A program made the position numbers and the translations under genes. DNA of 64,000 nucleotides from Streptomyces sp. Edi4. GTDB lineage: Bacteria; Actinomycetota; Actinomycetes; Streptomycetales; Streptomycetaceae. Location of the stretch: contig NZ_JBEJGY010000004.1 of the NCBI RefSeq assembly GCF_040253615.1, positions 2,232,001 to 2,296,000 on the forward strand. The letters run 5' to 3'. Of the stretch, positions 44,931 to 54,017 are shown one piece after another. The notes beneath the pieces were generated by a model. That model saw only the letters and a list, made by a program, of their open reading frames with translations. It made no database searches and was not told the DNA's origin. Every line of letters starts with the position of its first letter. The stretch's first letter is position 1.

Positions 44931-45254
44931 CTAGGCCTGCCCGGTTTCGAACCGGCTGACCTTGCCGCCGTCGACGGTGAAACGCCAGGCGGTGCGCATC
45001 TCACCCCAGGTGTCGTTGCGGTAGCTGGCGACCAGGCCGAGCCCGTCGTTCGTCTGCTTCTCGATGTCCATGTGGCCGCCCGAGGAGAAGATCTCGCGCT
45101 CGGACCAGTCCGCGACGTCGCGGTCCGTGCCGTCGTCGGACATGGTGGCGCCGGGCGCGAGAGCGGCGTGGAAGGCGCTCTGGTCACCGGAGTTGAGCGC
45201 GCCGACAAAGGCGCGGACGGCGGGATTGGTCAGCCTGTCGAGGGCGATGGACAC
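44931..45254 (-). CDS. NTF2-like (SnoaL) small protein
   Basis: 107 residues with the conical NTF2-type fold pattern: helix AVRAFVGALNSGDQSAFHAAL, then strands DWSEREIFSSGGHMDI and MRTAWRFTVDGGKVSRFETG. A ligand or enzymatic role cannot be named. GTG at 45254 is preceded by GGGAG; extra upstream codons lack a ribosome site. Confidence 0.8.
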   Translation of the reverse strand: MSIALDRLTNPAVRAFVGALNSGDQSAFHAALAPGATMSDDGTDRDVADWSEREIFSSGGHMDIEKQTNDGLGLVASYRNDTWGEMRTAWRFTVDGGKVSRFETGQA

Positions 45255-45364
45255 GGTTTCTCCCGGTCGGTGGAGTCTGGAACTCATGCGGAACTGCACC
45301 TCCCAGGACACCCCAGGTGCGGACATCGCGCCACCGATGCGCCGCCGGATGCGACGCTGGGCCC

Positions 45365-45703
45365 ATGAACACCTCCCCCTGGCCGACCATCGCCGCGCTG
45401 CACGCCTGGCTGACCGAACAGAGCCCCGTACCGCCCGAGCAGCAGCGGCTCCTGCGAGTGCTGAAGCTGTCGGAGGAGGTCGGCGAGGCCGCCGAAGCCG
45501 TCATCGGGGCGACGGGCCAGAACCCCCGCAAGGGCCACTCGCACACGTGGCAGGACGTGGAGTCCGAGCTGTGCGACGTCATCATCACCGCGATGGTCGC
45601 CCTGACCACCCTGACCCCGGACCCGGCCGGCACCTTCGAATCCCACCTGGCCGGCGTGGCACGGCGCTCTCTCGGCAACGACCGTGCCACATCCGGCGGT
45701 TGA
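45365..45703 (+). CDS. MazG-like nucleotide pyrophosphohydrolase
   Basis: 112 residues. KLSEEVGEAAEA (about 33-44) and the later ELCDVIITAMVA (about 68-79) give the EExxE...ExxD metal-binding pattern of the all-alpha NTP pyrophosphatase group. It probably hydrolyses a non-canonical nucleotide. The start is ATG at 45365. Confidence 0.85.
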   Translation: MNTSPWPTIAALHAWLTEQSPVPPEQQRLLRVLKLSEEVGEAAEAVIGATGQNPRKGHSHTWQDVESELCDVIITAMVALTTLTPDPAGTFESHLAGVARRSLGNDRATSGG

Positions 45704-45719
45704 CCTTCCGGCCGCGCCC

Positions 45720-45914
45720 TCAGCCGAGCTGGCCGAGCATGCCGGTGACGGAGTTGAGCGCAGTGTGCAGCGAGGGGGCGACCGCGGTGTCGGCGAGGTA
45801 GAAGCCGAACCCGGCGCAGATGAGCGCGTGGGAGAGCTTGGTGCCGCCTTTGCGGAGGAGGAAGAAGGCACCCGCTGCGAGCGCCAGCATCACGGGAAAG
45901 TGCAGGGAAGGCAC
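45720..45914 (-). CDS. Small membrane protein
   Basis: 64 residues with an N-terminal hydrophobic helix (FPVMLALAAGAFFLL) and a second amphipathic segment (HALICAGFGFYLADTAVA). This small protein is widespread in Streptomyces, but its function is unknown. GTG start at 45914. Confidence 0.65.
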   Translation of the reverse strand: MPSLHFPVMLALAAGAFFLLRKGGTKLSHALICAGFGFYLADTAVAPSLHTALNSVTGMLGQLG

Positions 45915-45920
45915 GGCGTT

Positions 45921-46224
45921 TCACCTCGTGTCCCCGAGTCGACGAGAACAGCACCCCGCCACCTGGACGGGGTACGAGCTTGCGATCGGTACCGCAGATC
46001 ACGCTACGACCGGGAAGCGCGTTCCGCCACACGGAGGATGAGCAGGCGCTCACGTGGGGTGACGCGTGCAGGTGGGACCGCCCTCCGAGCGCCATCACCG
46101 CGGTGAAGCCGACGGCCACCACGACCAGCGCGAGCCGGCCCCTGCCGCGGGGCGAGCGCTCGAAGCGGGTGAGGGAGTGGGGGCCATTACGGGCCGCCTC
46201 TTCCTGGCGAGCCGGCCCAGGTAG
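45921..46224. other. Gene-free spacer before the RNase P RNA 3' end
   Basis: About 300 bases. An open stretch on the minus strand would encode one hydrophobic segment (RLALVVVAVGFTAVMALGG), but I see no start or ribosome site that supports a gene. Confidence 0.45.
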
Positions 46225-46633
46225 CGGCAGACGAGTCGGGCTGTACGCCGGGTTCTGTACCCCGGGACCTCGCGGTCGTCGGGGCGACGGCCATCCATCT
46301 AGGGCCGGCGTTGCCGCCGGCCTCGTGCGGTCTACCCGCGGACTCGGGCAGGCTGCCCTCGGTCGTCCGCGCAGGAGCACCAAAGCGCTCCCTCTTGACC
46401 TTGCTCCGGGTGGGGTTTACCTAGCCGCCTGAGTCACCTCAGGCGCTGGTGGTCTCTTACACCACCGTTTCACCCTTACCGAGGACCGAGGTCCCCGGCG
46501 GTCTGTTTTCTGTGGCACTGTCCCGCGGGTCACCCCGGGTGGCCGTTAGCCACCACCCTGCCTTGTGGAGCCCGGACGTTCCTCGGGAAGATCGCAAGAT
46601 CTCCACGCGGCCGCCCGCCCGGCTCGTCTGCCG
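46225..46633 (-). ncRNA. rnpB: RNase P RNA (bacterial type A)
   Basis: The catalytic RNA that trims tRNA 5' ends. On the minus strand, the terminal helix P1 is formed by CGGCAGACGAG-type sequence at both ends. Conserved blocks are visible: GAGGAACGTCCGGGCTCCAC near the 5' part, GGTAAGGGTGAAACGGTGG with GTAAGAGACCACC in the middle, and GGGTACAGAACCCGGCGTACAG near the 3' end. Length and order fit actinobacterial type A RNA. The ends are set by P1 and may be off by a few bases. Confidence 0.95.
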
Positions 46634-46739
46634 TGCCGACCATGCTACCCGGCGTACGGCACCCCGCGGCCCCCGGCCGCCGCCCACCGCCCCCCGGCCG
46701 CCGCCCACCGCGCCCGGGCGGCCCGCGCCGCGTCTCCGC

Positions 46740-46770
46740 TTGACCCTGCCGCTACGTCAACGTTTCTAAT
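46740..46770 (+). promoter_or_regulatory. MerR-type promoter with 19-bp spacer
   Basis: TTGACC (46740) and TCTAAT (46765) are 19 bases apart, the long spacer typical of MerR-controlled promoters. TTGAC and GTCAA form an inverted repeat across the spacer. Transcription would start at or near the ATG, giving a leaderless message. Confidence 0.6.
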
Positions 46771-46776
46771 GAGGCC

Positions 46777-47646
46777 ATGCGGATCTCGGAGCTCGCCGCG
46801 CTGGTAGGGGTGACCACGCGGGCCGTCAGGCACTATCACCACCTCGGGCTGCTGCCGGAGCCCGCCCGGCTCGCCAACGGTTACCGGCACTACGCGGTGC
46901 GCGACGCCGTCGCGCTCGCCCGTATCCGGCGCCTGACCGAGCTGGGGCTCGGCCTCGACGAGGTGCGGGACGTGATCGCGGACGACGCGGGGTACGAACT
47001 GGCCGATGTACTGGCCGAGTTGGACGCCGACCTCGCGCGTCAGGAGGCGCGGATCAGGGCTCGCAGACAGCGGCTGGCCACGCTGCTCGCCCGGGCCGAG
47101 GACGGACGTCTGTCGCCCGGTGACGAGCTCTCGCCCGAACTGGCCGACTTCTTCGCCGCGTTGGGCGATCACCCCGCCGACTCCCCCATGGCCGCCAAGG
47201 ACCGCGAACTGCTCGCCCTCATGGAGACGGCCGCCACGCCCGAGGAGCGGGAGCGCCTGACGGCCGCCGTACGGTCCGCGGCCCAGGTGCCCGGCGCCGC
47301 CGAGCGGGCGCGCCAGGTGTACGCGCTCCTCGACGACCTGGTGGACGCCGACCCCTCCGACCCCCGGGTCGGCACGGCGGCGCGGGCGCTGGCCGACTGT
47401 CTTCCGGTCGAGCTGGGAGCGCCGGACACAGACTCCCCCGGCCCGGCCACGGACTCCCCGGGCTCGGCCGACCAGGGCTTCCTCAAGACCTTCCTCGCCG
47501 ACTTCGCGCCCGCCCAGGCCGAGGCGGTACGGCAGGCGATGGCGAGGATCGCGCGACGGGCGGGGACGACGGGCGCCCCGCACATCACGGCAGACACCAT
47601 GCCGGACACGACGGCGGACACCATCACGGACGGGGACACGGGATGA
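46777..47646 (+). CDS. MerR-family transcriptional regulator
   Basis: 289 residues. An N-terminal winged helix MRISELAALVGVTTRAVRHYHHLGLLPEP (split over about 1-29) is followed by the NGYRHYAVRDAVAL wing and a coiled coil to about residue 115 (LDADLARQEARIRARRQRL). The long C-terminal region has a helical TipAS-like segment and an Asp/Thr-rich tail. The inducer is unknown. Its stop overlaps the next ATG by four bases. Confidence 0.88.
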   Translation: MRISELAALVGVTTRAVRHYHHLGLLPEPARLANGYRHYAVRDAVALARIRRLTELGLGLDEVRDVIADDAGYELADVLAELDADLARQEARIRARRQRLATLLARAEDGRLSPGDELSPELADFFAALGDHPADSPMAAKDRELLALMETAATPEERERLTAAVRSAAQVPGAAERARQVYALLDDLVDADPSDPRVGTAARALADCLPVELGAPDTDSPGPATDSPGSADQGFLKTFLADFAPAQAEAVRQAMARIARRAGTTGAPHITADTMPDTTADTITDGDTG

Positions 47647-48242
47647 CACGGGAGCCGGGGGCGCTGCGGCGGCTCGCCGCGCACGAGGGCAAGGTGCTCG
47701 GCAGCTTCGGGATGTGGATCGGGCGGCGACGCCACCAAGTGGGCCCGGAAGACCGGGCGTTCGGGTACGCGGGCCCGCAGGCGGCGACGGTGTACGGGCT
47801 CGCCTTCGTCTGCGTCGTCGAGACGGTCGGGGTGTCGTTCCTGGTACGACAGTGGCCCGTCGTGCACGCGGTGCTCTTCGTGCTGGACCTCTATACGGTC
47901 GTCCTGGTGCTCGGCACGCAGTCCGCCGCCGTGACCCGGCCGCACGTGCTGACCCCGGACGCCCTGCGGGTGCGGGCGGGCGCCCGGGTCGATCTGGTCA
48001 TCCCGCTCGACCGCATAGCCGGCGTCCGCGACGAGCTGAGGTTCCAGGGCGCGGGCGGCAAGGCCCCGGACGACGTCCTGGAGCTGCCCGTCGGCTCCCA
48101 GACCTCCCTCACCGTGGAGCTGGCCGGGCCCGTCACCCACGTATCGCTCCTGGGAAAGCGGCGCGAGGTGTCGGTCGTACGCTTCCACGCGGACCGGGCC
48201 GGGGAGCTGGCGAACGCGGTGCGGGCGGCGGTCGCTCCGTGA
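47643..48242 (+). CDS. Membrane protein co-transcribed with the MerR gene
   Basis: 199 residues with two likely membrane helices (GLAFVCVVETVGVSFLV and VLFVLDLYTVVLVLGT, about 52-92), then a cytoplasmic beta-rich domain resembling a PH-like bPH domain (ALRVRAGARVDLVIPLDRIAGV). The ATGA overlap with the regulator suggests that it is part of the response the regulator controls. The function is unknown. Confidence 0.75.
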   Translation: MTREPGALRRLAAHEGKVLGSFGMWIGRRRHQVGPEDRAFGYAGPQAATVYGLAFVCVVETVGVSFLVRQWPVVHAVLFVLDLYTVVLVLGTQSAAVTRPHVLTPDALRVRAGARVDLVIPLDRIAGVRDELRFQGAGGKAPDDVLELPVGSQTSLTVELAGPVTHVSLLGKRREVSVVRFHADRAGELANAVRAAVAP

Positions 48243-48278
48243 GCGGGCGGGCGCGAGCCCGCGCACAGGCCCCGCCGC

Positions 48279-49718
48279 TCACGCCGGCGCGAACAGCACC
48301 TTCGCCGACCCGGGGTCGGCCTGGGTCAGCCGGACGCGCAGGCGCTCGCCGAGCGGGAGGGGACCGCCGCCCTCGACGCGGGCCACGACCGCCGGGTCCT
48401 TCACGTGCACGGTGGCGACGGTGGGCCGCTCCTCGCGCACGTCGATGACGGTCGCGTCGAAGACCTCGCCGACGCGGTCCTTGAGCAGCGCCGCCTCGAC
48501 GATGTCGACGCTCTCGCGCTCCACCGTGTTGGCGCGGCCGGTGCCCCGGGCCATCTCCTTGGGCAGCTCGTCGAGCGCGGCCATCACCCACCCGGGCGGT
48601 TCCCGGCCGGCCACGGCGGCGAGGCACAGTTCGCCGGCGTACCGGTCGACGAGGCGGCGCAGCGGGGCGGTGCAGTGCGTGTACGGCGCGGCCACCGCGG
48701 CGTGCACGGCGTGCTCGGGCGTCGTGCCGCCGGTGAACACGGTGTACCCGGCGCCCCGCAGCAGCGACGTGCACTCCTGGAGGAAGGCCGCGTGGTGCGG
48801 CTCGCGAGGGTCCAGGGAGCGGATGAGCGCCGCGTACGGGACGTGGTGGGGCCACTCGATGCCCAGCGCCCGCGCCGAACGCCGCAGCCGGGCGACCGCG
48901 CCGTCCGGGGCGCTGGGCAGGGTACGCAGGATCCCGGTGCCGTATGCCAGCATGAGCCGGGCGCCCTCGATCCCGGTGAGCAGGGAGATCTGGGCGTTCC
49001 AGCCGTCCGCGGGCAGCGGGGCGCGGTAGGTGAGGCCGTAGCGGTCGCCGTGCTCGACGATCTCCTGCTCGGGGACGTTGAGCGAGATGCCGCCACGGGC
49101 GAGTTCCCGCTGTTCGCGCAGGGAGCCGATGTCGCGCAGCAGGGCGAGGGATTCGGGTGCGGTACCGGTGTCGATCTCCCGCTGTACGCCCTCGTAGTCG
49201 AGTTTGGCGCGGCTGCGGACGAGGGCGCGGCGTACGTCGGTGGCGGTGGCGGCGCCGTCCGCGTCGAGGTCGATCCGCCACAGCAGCGCGGGCCGGTCCT
49301 GGCCCGGCAGCAGGCTTGCGGCGCCCTCGGACAGGACGGTGGGGTGCAGCGGGGTCTTGCCGTCCGGGAAGTAGAGAGTGGTCACCCGGCGGTGCGCCTC
49401 GGCGTCCAAGGCGCCACCCGGCGCGACGAAGGCGGCGACGTCGGCGATGGCGTAGTACACCCTGAAACCCCCGCCGGGCCGCCGCTCCAGGCACATGGCC
49501 TGGTCGAGGTCGGTGGAGGCGGGCGGGTCGATGGTGAAGAGCTCGACGCCGGTCGCGTCGTACGAGGGCAGCCGCGGCGAGGAGGCGACCCGCTCCGCCT
49601 CGGCGAGCACGTCCCCGCCGAACGCGCCGGGAACATCGAGCCCCACCCGCAACGCCGCGAACGCGGCACGCAACGGAGCCTGGGCGGCGCCGCGGAGGTG
49701 AAGGTGTCGACGTGGCAT
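48279..49718 (-). CDS. RNB-domain exoribonuclease (RNase II/R-like)
   Basis: 479 residues. The RNB catalytic domain has the acidic cluster in FTIDPPASTDLDQAM (about 61-75) and the later PYTHCTAPLRRLVDRYA motif (about 337-353). A short C-terminal S1-like end follows. It should degrade RNA 3'-5'. The protein is shorter than RNase R and lacks N-terminal cold-shock domains. The start is ATG 49718. Confidence 0.9.
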   Translation of the reverse strand: MPRRHLHLRGAAQAPLRAAFAALRVGLDVPGAFGGDVLAEAERVASSPRLPSYDATGVELFTIDPPASTDLDQAMCLERRPGGGFRVYYAIADVAAFVAPGGALDAEAHRRVTTLYFPDGKTPLHPTVLSEGAASLLPGQDRPALLWRIDLDADGAATATDVRRALVRSRAKLDYEGVQREIDTGTAPESLALLRDIGSLREQRELARGGISLNVPEQEIVEHGDRYGLTYRAPLPADGWNAQISLLTGIEGARLMLAYGTGILRTLPSAPDGAVARLRRSARALGIEWPHHVPYAALIRSLDPREPHHAAFLQECTSLLRGAGYTVFTGGTTPEHAVHAAVAAPYTHCTAPLRRLVDRYAGELCLAAVAGREPPGWVMAALDELPKEMARGTGRANTVERESVDIVEAALLKDRVGEVFDATVIDVREERPTVATVHVKDPAVVARVEGGGPLPLGERLRVRLTQADPGSAKVLFAPA

Positions 49719-49792
49719 GCGTTCGAGCGTAGGCCAGAACGGCCACGTCGGCGTGCGGGGCGGGAGCCGCGTGTGATGCCGGCCGCGCCAAA

Positions 49793-50016
49793 ATCCAGCC
49801 CCTCATGGGGTCCCCCTGGCCCTTGAGGCCTTGGGGGAGCTCGAGGAGCCAGGGACCGGGGCGGGAGCACCGTGACGTGCCGGCCGCGCCTCACCGCGCG
49901 CGGAACCAAAAATCAGCCCCTCATGGGGTCCCCCTGGCCCTTGAGGCCTTGGGGGAGCTCGAGGAGCCAGGGACCGGGGCGGGAGCACCGTGACGTGCCG
50001 GCCGCGCCTCACGGCC
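49793..50016. repeat. Direct duplication of about 105 bp in a spacer
   Basis: The sequence from about 49793 to 49898 recurs at about 49911-50016 with a period of 118 bp and very few differences. It includes CCTCATGGGGTCCCCCTGGC and ends in GCCGGCCGCGCCTCAC. No gene lies in 49719-50112. Confidence 0.85.
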
Positions 50017-50112
50017 GGGGCAACCTCAGGCCTGGTCAAGCCCAGCGCAGCGCCCCCGTACGCTGGCCGCAGGGGCCGCACCCCCTCCCCCGACGTACGA
50101 AGGAGAACGACC

Positions 50113-50913
50113 GTGTTGGTGCTGTTGCCGCCCTCCGAAGGCAAGGCCGCTTCGGGTCGCGGCGCGCCGCTCAAGCCGGAGACGCTGTCCCTGCCGGGCC
50201 TCGCACCCGCCCGCGCCGCCGTCCTGGACGAGCTCGTCGAGCTGTGCGCCGCCGACGAGGACAAGGCACGCGAGGTCCTGGGCCTGAGCGAGGGCCTGCG
50301 GGGCGAGATCGCCAAGAACGTCGAGCTGCGTACGGCGGGAACCCGCCCGGCGGGCGAGATCTACACCGGCGTCCTGTACGACGCCCTCGGCCTCGCCTCC
50401 CTGGACGCCGCCGCCAAGCGCCGCGCCGCGCAGTCGCTGCTGGTGTTCTCGGGACTGTGGGGCGCGGTGCGCACCGGCGACCGGATTCCCTCGTACCGCT
50501 GCTCAATGGGTGTGAAGCTGCCGGGCCTTGGCGCGCTCGGGGCGTACTGGCGGACCGTGATGGACCCGGTGATGACGGAGGCCGCCGGCACCGGCCTCGT
50601 CCTGGACCTGCGTTCCTCCGCGTACGCCGCCGCGTGGAAGCCGAAGGGCGCCGTGGCGGAGCGCACGGCCACCGTCCGGGTGCTGCACGCGCAGGTCGTC
50701 GACGGGGTCGAGAAGCGCTCGGTCGTGAGCCACTTCAACAAGGCGACGAAGGGCCGGATCGTACGCGACCTGCTCACCACCGGGGCCCGGCCCGCCGACC
50801 CGGCGGAGCTCGTGGAGACCCTGCGCGGCATGGGCCACGTCGTGGAGGCCGAAGCGCCGGCCAAGCCGGGCCGCGCCTGGTCCCTGGACGTGGTGGTGAC
50901 CCAGATCCACTGA
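50113..50913 (+). CDS. yaaA: Peroxide-stress protein YaaA-like (DUF328)
   Basis: 266 residues. MLVLLPPSEGKAASG opens the family. LYDALGLASLD, SGLWGAVRTGDRIPSYRCSM and VSHFNKATKGRIVRDLL are conserved blocks of YaaA, a DNA-binding protein that limits free iron and oxidative damage in E. coli. AAGGAG stands before GTG 50113. Confidence 0.9.
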   Translation: MLVLLPPSEGKAASGRGAPLKPETLSLPGLAPARAAVLDELVELCAADEDKAREVLGLSEGLRGEIAKNVELRTAGTRPAGEIYTGVLYDALGLASLDAAAKRRAAQSLLVFSGLWGAVRTGDRIPSYRCSMGVKLPGLGALGAYWRTVMDPVMTEAAGTGLVLDLRSSAYAAAWKPKGAVAERTATVRVLHAQVVDGVEKRSVVSHFNKATKGRIVRDLLTTGARPADPAELVETLRGMGHVVEAEAPAKPGRAWSLDVVVTQIH

Positions 50914-51016
50914 CGGTCGGTGCGCACGGGCACGGAGCCGACCCGGCGTGGCACACCTCCGCCGGGCGTTGCACCATACGCAACGCTCATTGCAGATGAC
51001 GTAGCCCCCCGGCAAT

Positions 51017-51694
51017 ATGACCCGCATGACGCCCTCCGCAGCGCCCTCCCCTGCCCCCGGCCCCGGCCCCACCCCCGCCTCCGTCCTGGACCTCGCCCCC
51101 GTCATACCGGTCGTGGTCGTCGACGACGCCGACGACGCCGTGCCGCTGGCCCGCGCGCTGGTGGCGGGCGGGCTCCGGGCGATCGAGGTGACGCTGCGCA
51201 CGCCGGCCGCGCTCGACGCGATCCGGGCCGTGGCGCGACGGGTGCCGGAGGCGGTGGTGGGCGCGGGTACGGTCATCACGCCCGCCGGGGTCGCCGACGC
51301 GGTCGGGGCGGGCGCCCGGTTCCTGGTGAGCCCGGGATGGACGCCGGGGCTGCTGGCCGCGATGAAGGAGTCGGGCGTTCCGTTCCTGCCCGGGGTCTCG
51401 ACGGCGTCGGAGGTGGTGGCGCTGCTGGAACAGGACGTGACGGAGATGAAGTTCTTCCCGGCCGAGGCTGCGGGCGGGGCCGCCTACCTCGCGTCCCTCG
51501 CGTCGCCGCTTCCCCGGGCCCGCTTCTGCCCCACGGGGGGCATCACGCGCGCCTCGGCCCCGACGTACCTGGCCCTGCCGAACGTGGGGTGTGTGGGGGG
51601 TACGTGGATGCTCCCCGCGGAAGCCCTGGCCGACAAGGACTGGCCCCGCATCGAGACCCTGGCCCACGAGGCATCAACCCTGGCCCGCCTCTGA
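51017..51694 (+). CDS. eda: KDPG/KHG aldolase
   Basis: 225 residues of a class I aldolase cleaving 2-keto-3-deoxy-6-phosphogluconate. After a Pro-rich start the TIM barrel begins (IPVVVVDDADDAVPLARAL). E52 lies in AIEVTLRT, and the Schiff-base lysine in MKFFPAEAAGG (about residues 143-153). A second ATG is three codons in. Standalone gene. Confidence 0.9.
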   Translation: MTRMTPSAAPSPAPGPGPTPASVLDLAPVIPVVVVDDADDAVPLARALVAGGLRAIEVTLRTPAALDAIRAVARRVPEAVVGAGTVITPAGVADAVGAGARFLVSPGWTPGLLAAMKESGVPFLPGVSTASEVVALLEQDVTEMKFFPAEAAGGAAYLASLASPLPRARFCPTGGITRASAPTYLALPNVGCVGGTWMLPAEALADKDWPRIETLAHEASTLARL

Positions 51695-51740
51695 CCCCCT
51701 GGGGGCGGACAGGCCCACGCCGGCCGCCACGAACCCCGCC

Positions 51741-51826
51741 AGGGGCGCGGGGAACTGCGCGACCGGCCACGCACCGGCCCGCACCCGAAAGCGAAACAGG
51801 GTTGCAAGGGGCGCGGGGAACTGCGC
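51741..51826. repeat. Two inverted copies of the dispersed 20-bp repeat
   Basis: AGGGGCGCGGGGAACTGCGC occurs at 51741-51760 and 51807-51826, the reverse complement of the copies near 6800, 33000 and 38400. It lies between convergent genes. Confidence 0.8.
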
Positions 51827-51863
51827 GAAACGGGACCCGGGCGCACCCGAAGGACCCGGACCG

Positions 51864-53273
51864 CTACCGCAGGTGCCCCGTATCGTTCAGCCCCCGCACC
51901 GACGCGTTCCCGTCCCCGTAATACGCCACCTCCGACACCGACGCAGCCGAAAGCTCCATCCGGAACAGGGACTCCGGCGGCGCCCCCAGAGCCAGCCTGA
52001 CCAGGGTCTTGATCGGGGTCACATGCGTGACCACGAGCACCGTGCGCCGGGGGTACGCGGCGATCAGCCGGTCCCGGGCCGCGGCGACCCGCCGCGCCAC
52101 CGCCGCGAAGCTCTCCCCGCCTCCCGTCGGCGCCGCCTTGGCCGAGCCGAGCCACGCGTCGAGGTCGTCGGCGTACCGCTCGCGCACCTCGGCGAAGGTC
52201 AGCCCCTCCCACGCCCCGAAGTCCGTTTCCCGCAGGCCCGGTTCGACGTGGACGTCGAGTCCGAGACGGTCGGCGACCGCCGCCGCCGTCTCACGGCACC
52301 GCCGCAACGGCGAGGAGACGATGGCCTCGATGGTGCCGCGCTCGGCGAACGCCGCCGCGGCCCGCTCGGCCTGACCCCGCCCGACGGCCGACAGCTCGGG
52401 GTCGGTTCCGCCACTGCCGGAGAACCGCTTCATGGGCGTGAGCGCCGTCTCGCCGTGCCGCAGCAGGACGAAGGTCGCGGGCGCCCCCAGATCGGCGGAG
52501 GCCCCCCACCCGACGCCGGGCGAAGCCTCAACAGGCTTGTCCGGCACGGCAGTTGCACCCCCAATGCTCCCCGCGCTCCGGGCACCCACAGCGCTCCCGG
52601 CACCCACGGCACCGGCGGCACTCGCGGACACCGGCACGGAAGCCGAACCGCCGGACAACCCCGCCCCCGTCGCCCCCGCCCCCATCGCCCCCGCGAGCGC
52701 CGCCCGCGCCCTGGCCGCGCCCGCCGCGTGATCCCCGACCACCCGGGCCGCACCCGCGTCGGCGGCGGAAGCGAGCGCCGAGGACGCCGAGGACGCCGAG
52801 GACTCCATGGACGCAGTGGACGCCGAGGGCTCCCAGCGCCGTCCCTGCCGGCCCGCGTCCATCGCCTCGTTGGCGAGCCGGTCCGCGTGCTTGTTGCGCT
52901 CGCGCGGGATCCACTCGTACGACACCTGCCCGGACGGCAGGATCCGCGCGGCCTCCGCGGCCAGCGGCTTCATGTCGGGGTGCTTGATCCTCCAGCGGCC
53001 CGACATCTGCTCGACGACGAGCTTGGAGTCCATGCGGACCCGCACCATCGCCGCCGGGTCGAGCTCGCGCGCGGCGCGCAGGCCGGCGATGAGCCCCTTG
53101 TACTCGGCTACGTTGTTCGTGGCGACCCCGATGAACTCGGCGGCCTCGGCCAGCGTCTCGCCCGTCACCGGGTCGAGCACGACCGCGCCGTAGCCGGCGG
53201 GTCCCGGGTTGCCCCGGGAGCCGCCGTCGGCCTCGACGACGAACTGCCGTCCCGTGGCGGGCGAAGACGGCAC
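51864..53273 (-). CDS. Bifunctional RNase H / acid phosphatase
   Basis: 469 residues. The N-terminal RNase HI domain has VVEADGGSRGNPGPAGYG (D15), NNVAEYKGLIAG (E58), VRMDSKLVVEQM (D) and HADRLANEAM (D). A long Ala/Ser/Gly-rich linker (about 150-265) joins the histidine-phosphatase domain with FVLLRHGETALTP, SSPLRRCRETA and THVTPIKTL. In mycobacteria such a protein also acts as a CobC-like phosphatase. The linker is longer than usual. It overlaps nothing and follows the zinc-ribbon gene by one base. Confidence 0.93.
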   Translation of the reverse strand: MPSSPATGRQFVVEADGGSRGNPGPAGYGAVVLDPVTGETLAEAAEFIGVATNNVAEYKGLIAGLRAARELDPAAMVRVRMDSKLVVEQMSGRWRIKHPDMKPLAAEAARILPSGQVSYEWIPRERNKHADRLANEAMDAGRQGRRWEPSASTASMESSASSASSALASAADAGAARVVGDHAAGAARARAALAGAMGAGATGAGLSGGSASVPVSASAAGAVGAGSAVGARSAGSIGGATAVPDKPVEASPGVGWGASADLGAPATFVLLRHGETALTPMKRFSGSGGTDPELSAVGRGQAERAAAAFAERGTIEAIVSSPLRRCRETAAAVADRLGLDVHVEPGLRETDFGAWEGLTFAEVRERYADDLDAWLGSAKAAPTGGGESFAAVARRVAAARDRLIAAYPRRTVLVVTHVTPIKTLVRLALGAPPESLFRMELSAASVSEVAYYGDGNASVRGLNDTGHLR

Positions 53274-54017
53274 TTACAGACCCGATTCCGAGGTGCGCAC
53301 CAGGATGCGGCGGCAGTTCTCGCAGCGCAGGACCGCGTCGGGAGCGGCGGCCTTGACCTCGTTGACCTCGGTGATGTTGAGCTCCAGGCGGCAGCCCTCG
53401 CAGCGGCGCTGGTAGAGGCGGGCCGCGCCGACCCCGCCCTGCTGGCCGCGCAGCTTGTCGTAGAGCTTGAGGAGGTCGCCCGGCACGGAGCCGGCGACGA
53501 TCTCGCGCTCCTTGGTGACCGAGGCGATCTCCGCGTCGAGCTCGGCCAGCGCGCTGTCGCGGCGCGTGGTGGCGTCGTCGGTCCTGGCCTGGACGGAGGA
53601 GACGCGCTCGGTCAGCTCGGCGGCCCGCTCCTGGGCGGCCTCGCGGCGCTCCATCACTTCGAGGACGACGTCTTCGAGGTCGCCCTGGCGCTTGGCGAGC
53701 GAGACGATCTCCCGCTGAAGGCTCTCCAGGTCCTTGGGCGAGGAGACCGCGCCGGAGTCCAGGCGCTGCTGGTCACGGGTGGCGCGCTGACGCACCTGGT
53801 CCACGTCCTGCTCGGCCTTGGTCTGCTCGCGGGCGGTGTCGCTCTCCTCGGTCTGTGAGGCGACCAGGAGGTCGCGCAGCTGGGTGAGGTCCTTGGTGAG
53901 CGAGTCGATCTCGGCGTGCTCGGGCAGCGAGGTGCGCTTGTGCGCGAGCTGCGACAGGCGCAGGTCCAGCGCCTGTACGTCGAGAAGGCGGATCTGGTCG
54001 GCGGGCGCGGCGTTCAG
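53274..54017 (-). CDS. Coiled-coil zinc-ribbon protein, CTG start
   Basis: 247 residues. A long coiled coil (about 20-190) ends in a C4 zinc ribbon: CEGCRLEL and CENCRRIL. Homologues are conserved between the Nif3-like and RNase H/phosphatase genes and may act in RNA or nucleotide handling. The frame has no ATG, GTG or TTG before 53804, but conserved sequence (LNAAPADQIRLLDVQALD) starts at CTG 54017, with GGAG seven bases upstream and a CTGA overlap with the previous stop. A GTG at 53804 would delete 71 conserved residues. Confidence 0.85.
   Translation of the reverse strand: MNAAPADQIRLLDVQALDLRLSQLAHKRTSLPEHAEIDSLTKDLTQLRDLLVASQTEESDTAREQTKAEQDVDQVRQRATRDQQRLDSGAVSSPKDLESLQREIVSLAKRQGDLEDVVLEVMERREAAQERAAELTERVSSVQARTDDATTRRDSALAELDAEIASVTKEREIVAGSVPGDLLKLYDKLRGQQGGVGAARLYQRRCEGCRLELNITEVNEVKAAAPDAVLRCENCRRILVRTSESGL

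Noticed and set aside
53274..53804. GTG at 53804 as the start of the zinc-ribbon gene
   Set aside because: It would discard 71 conserved coiled-coil residues; the CTG at 54017 fits spacing and coupling better.
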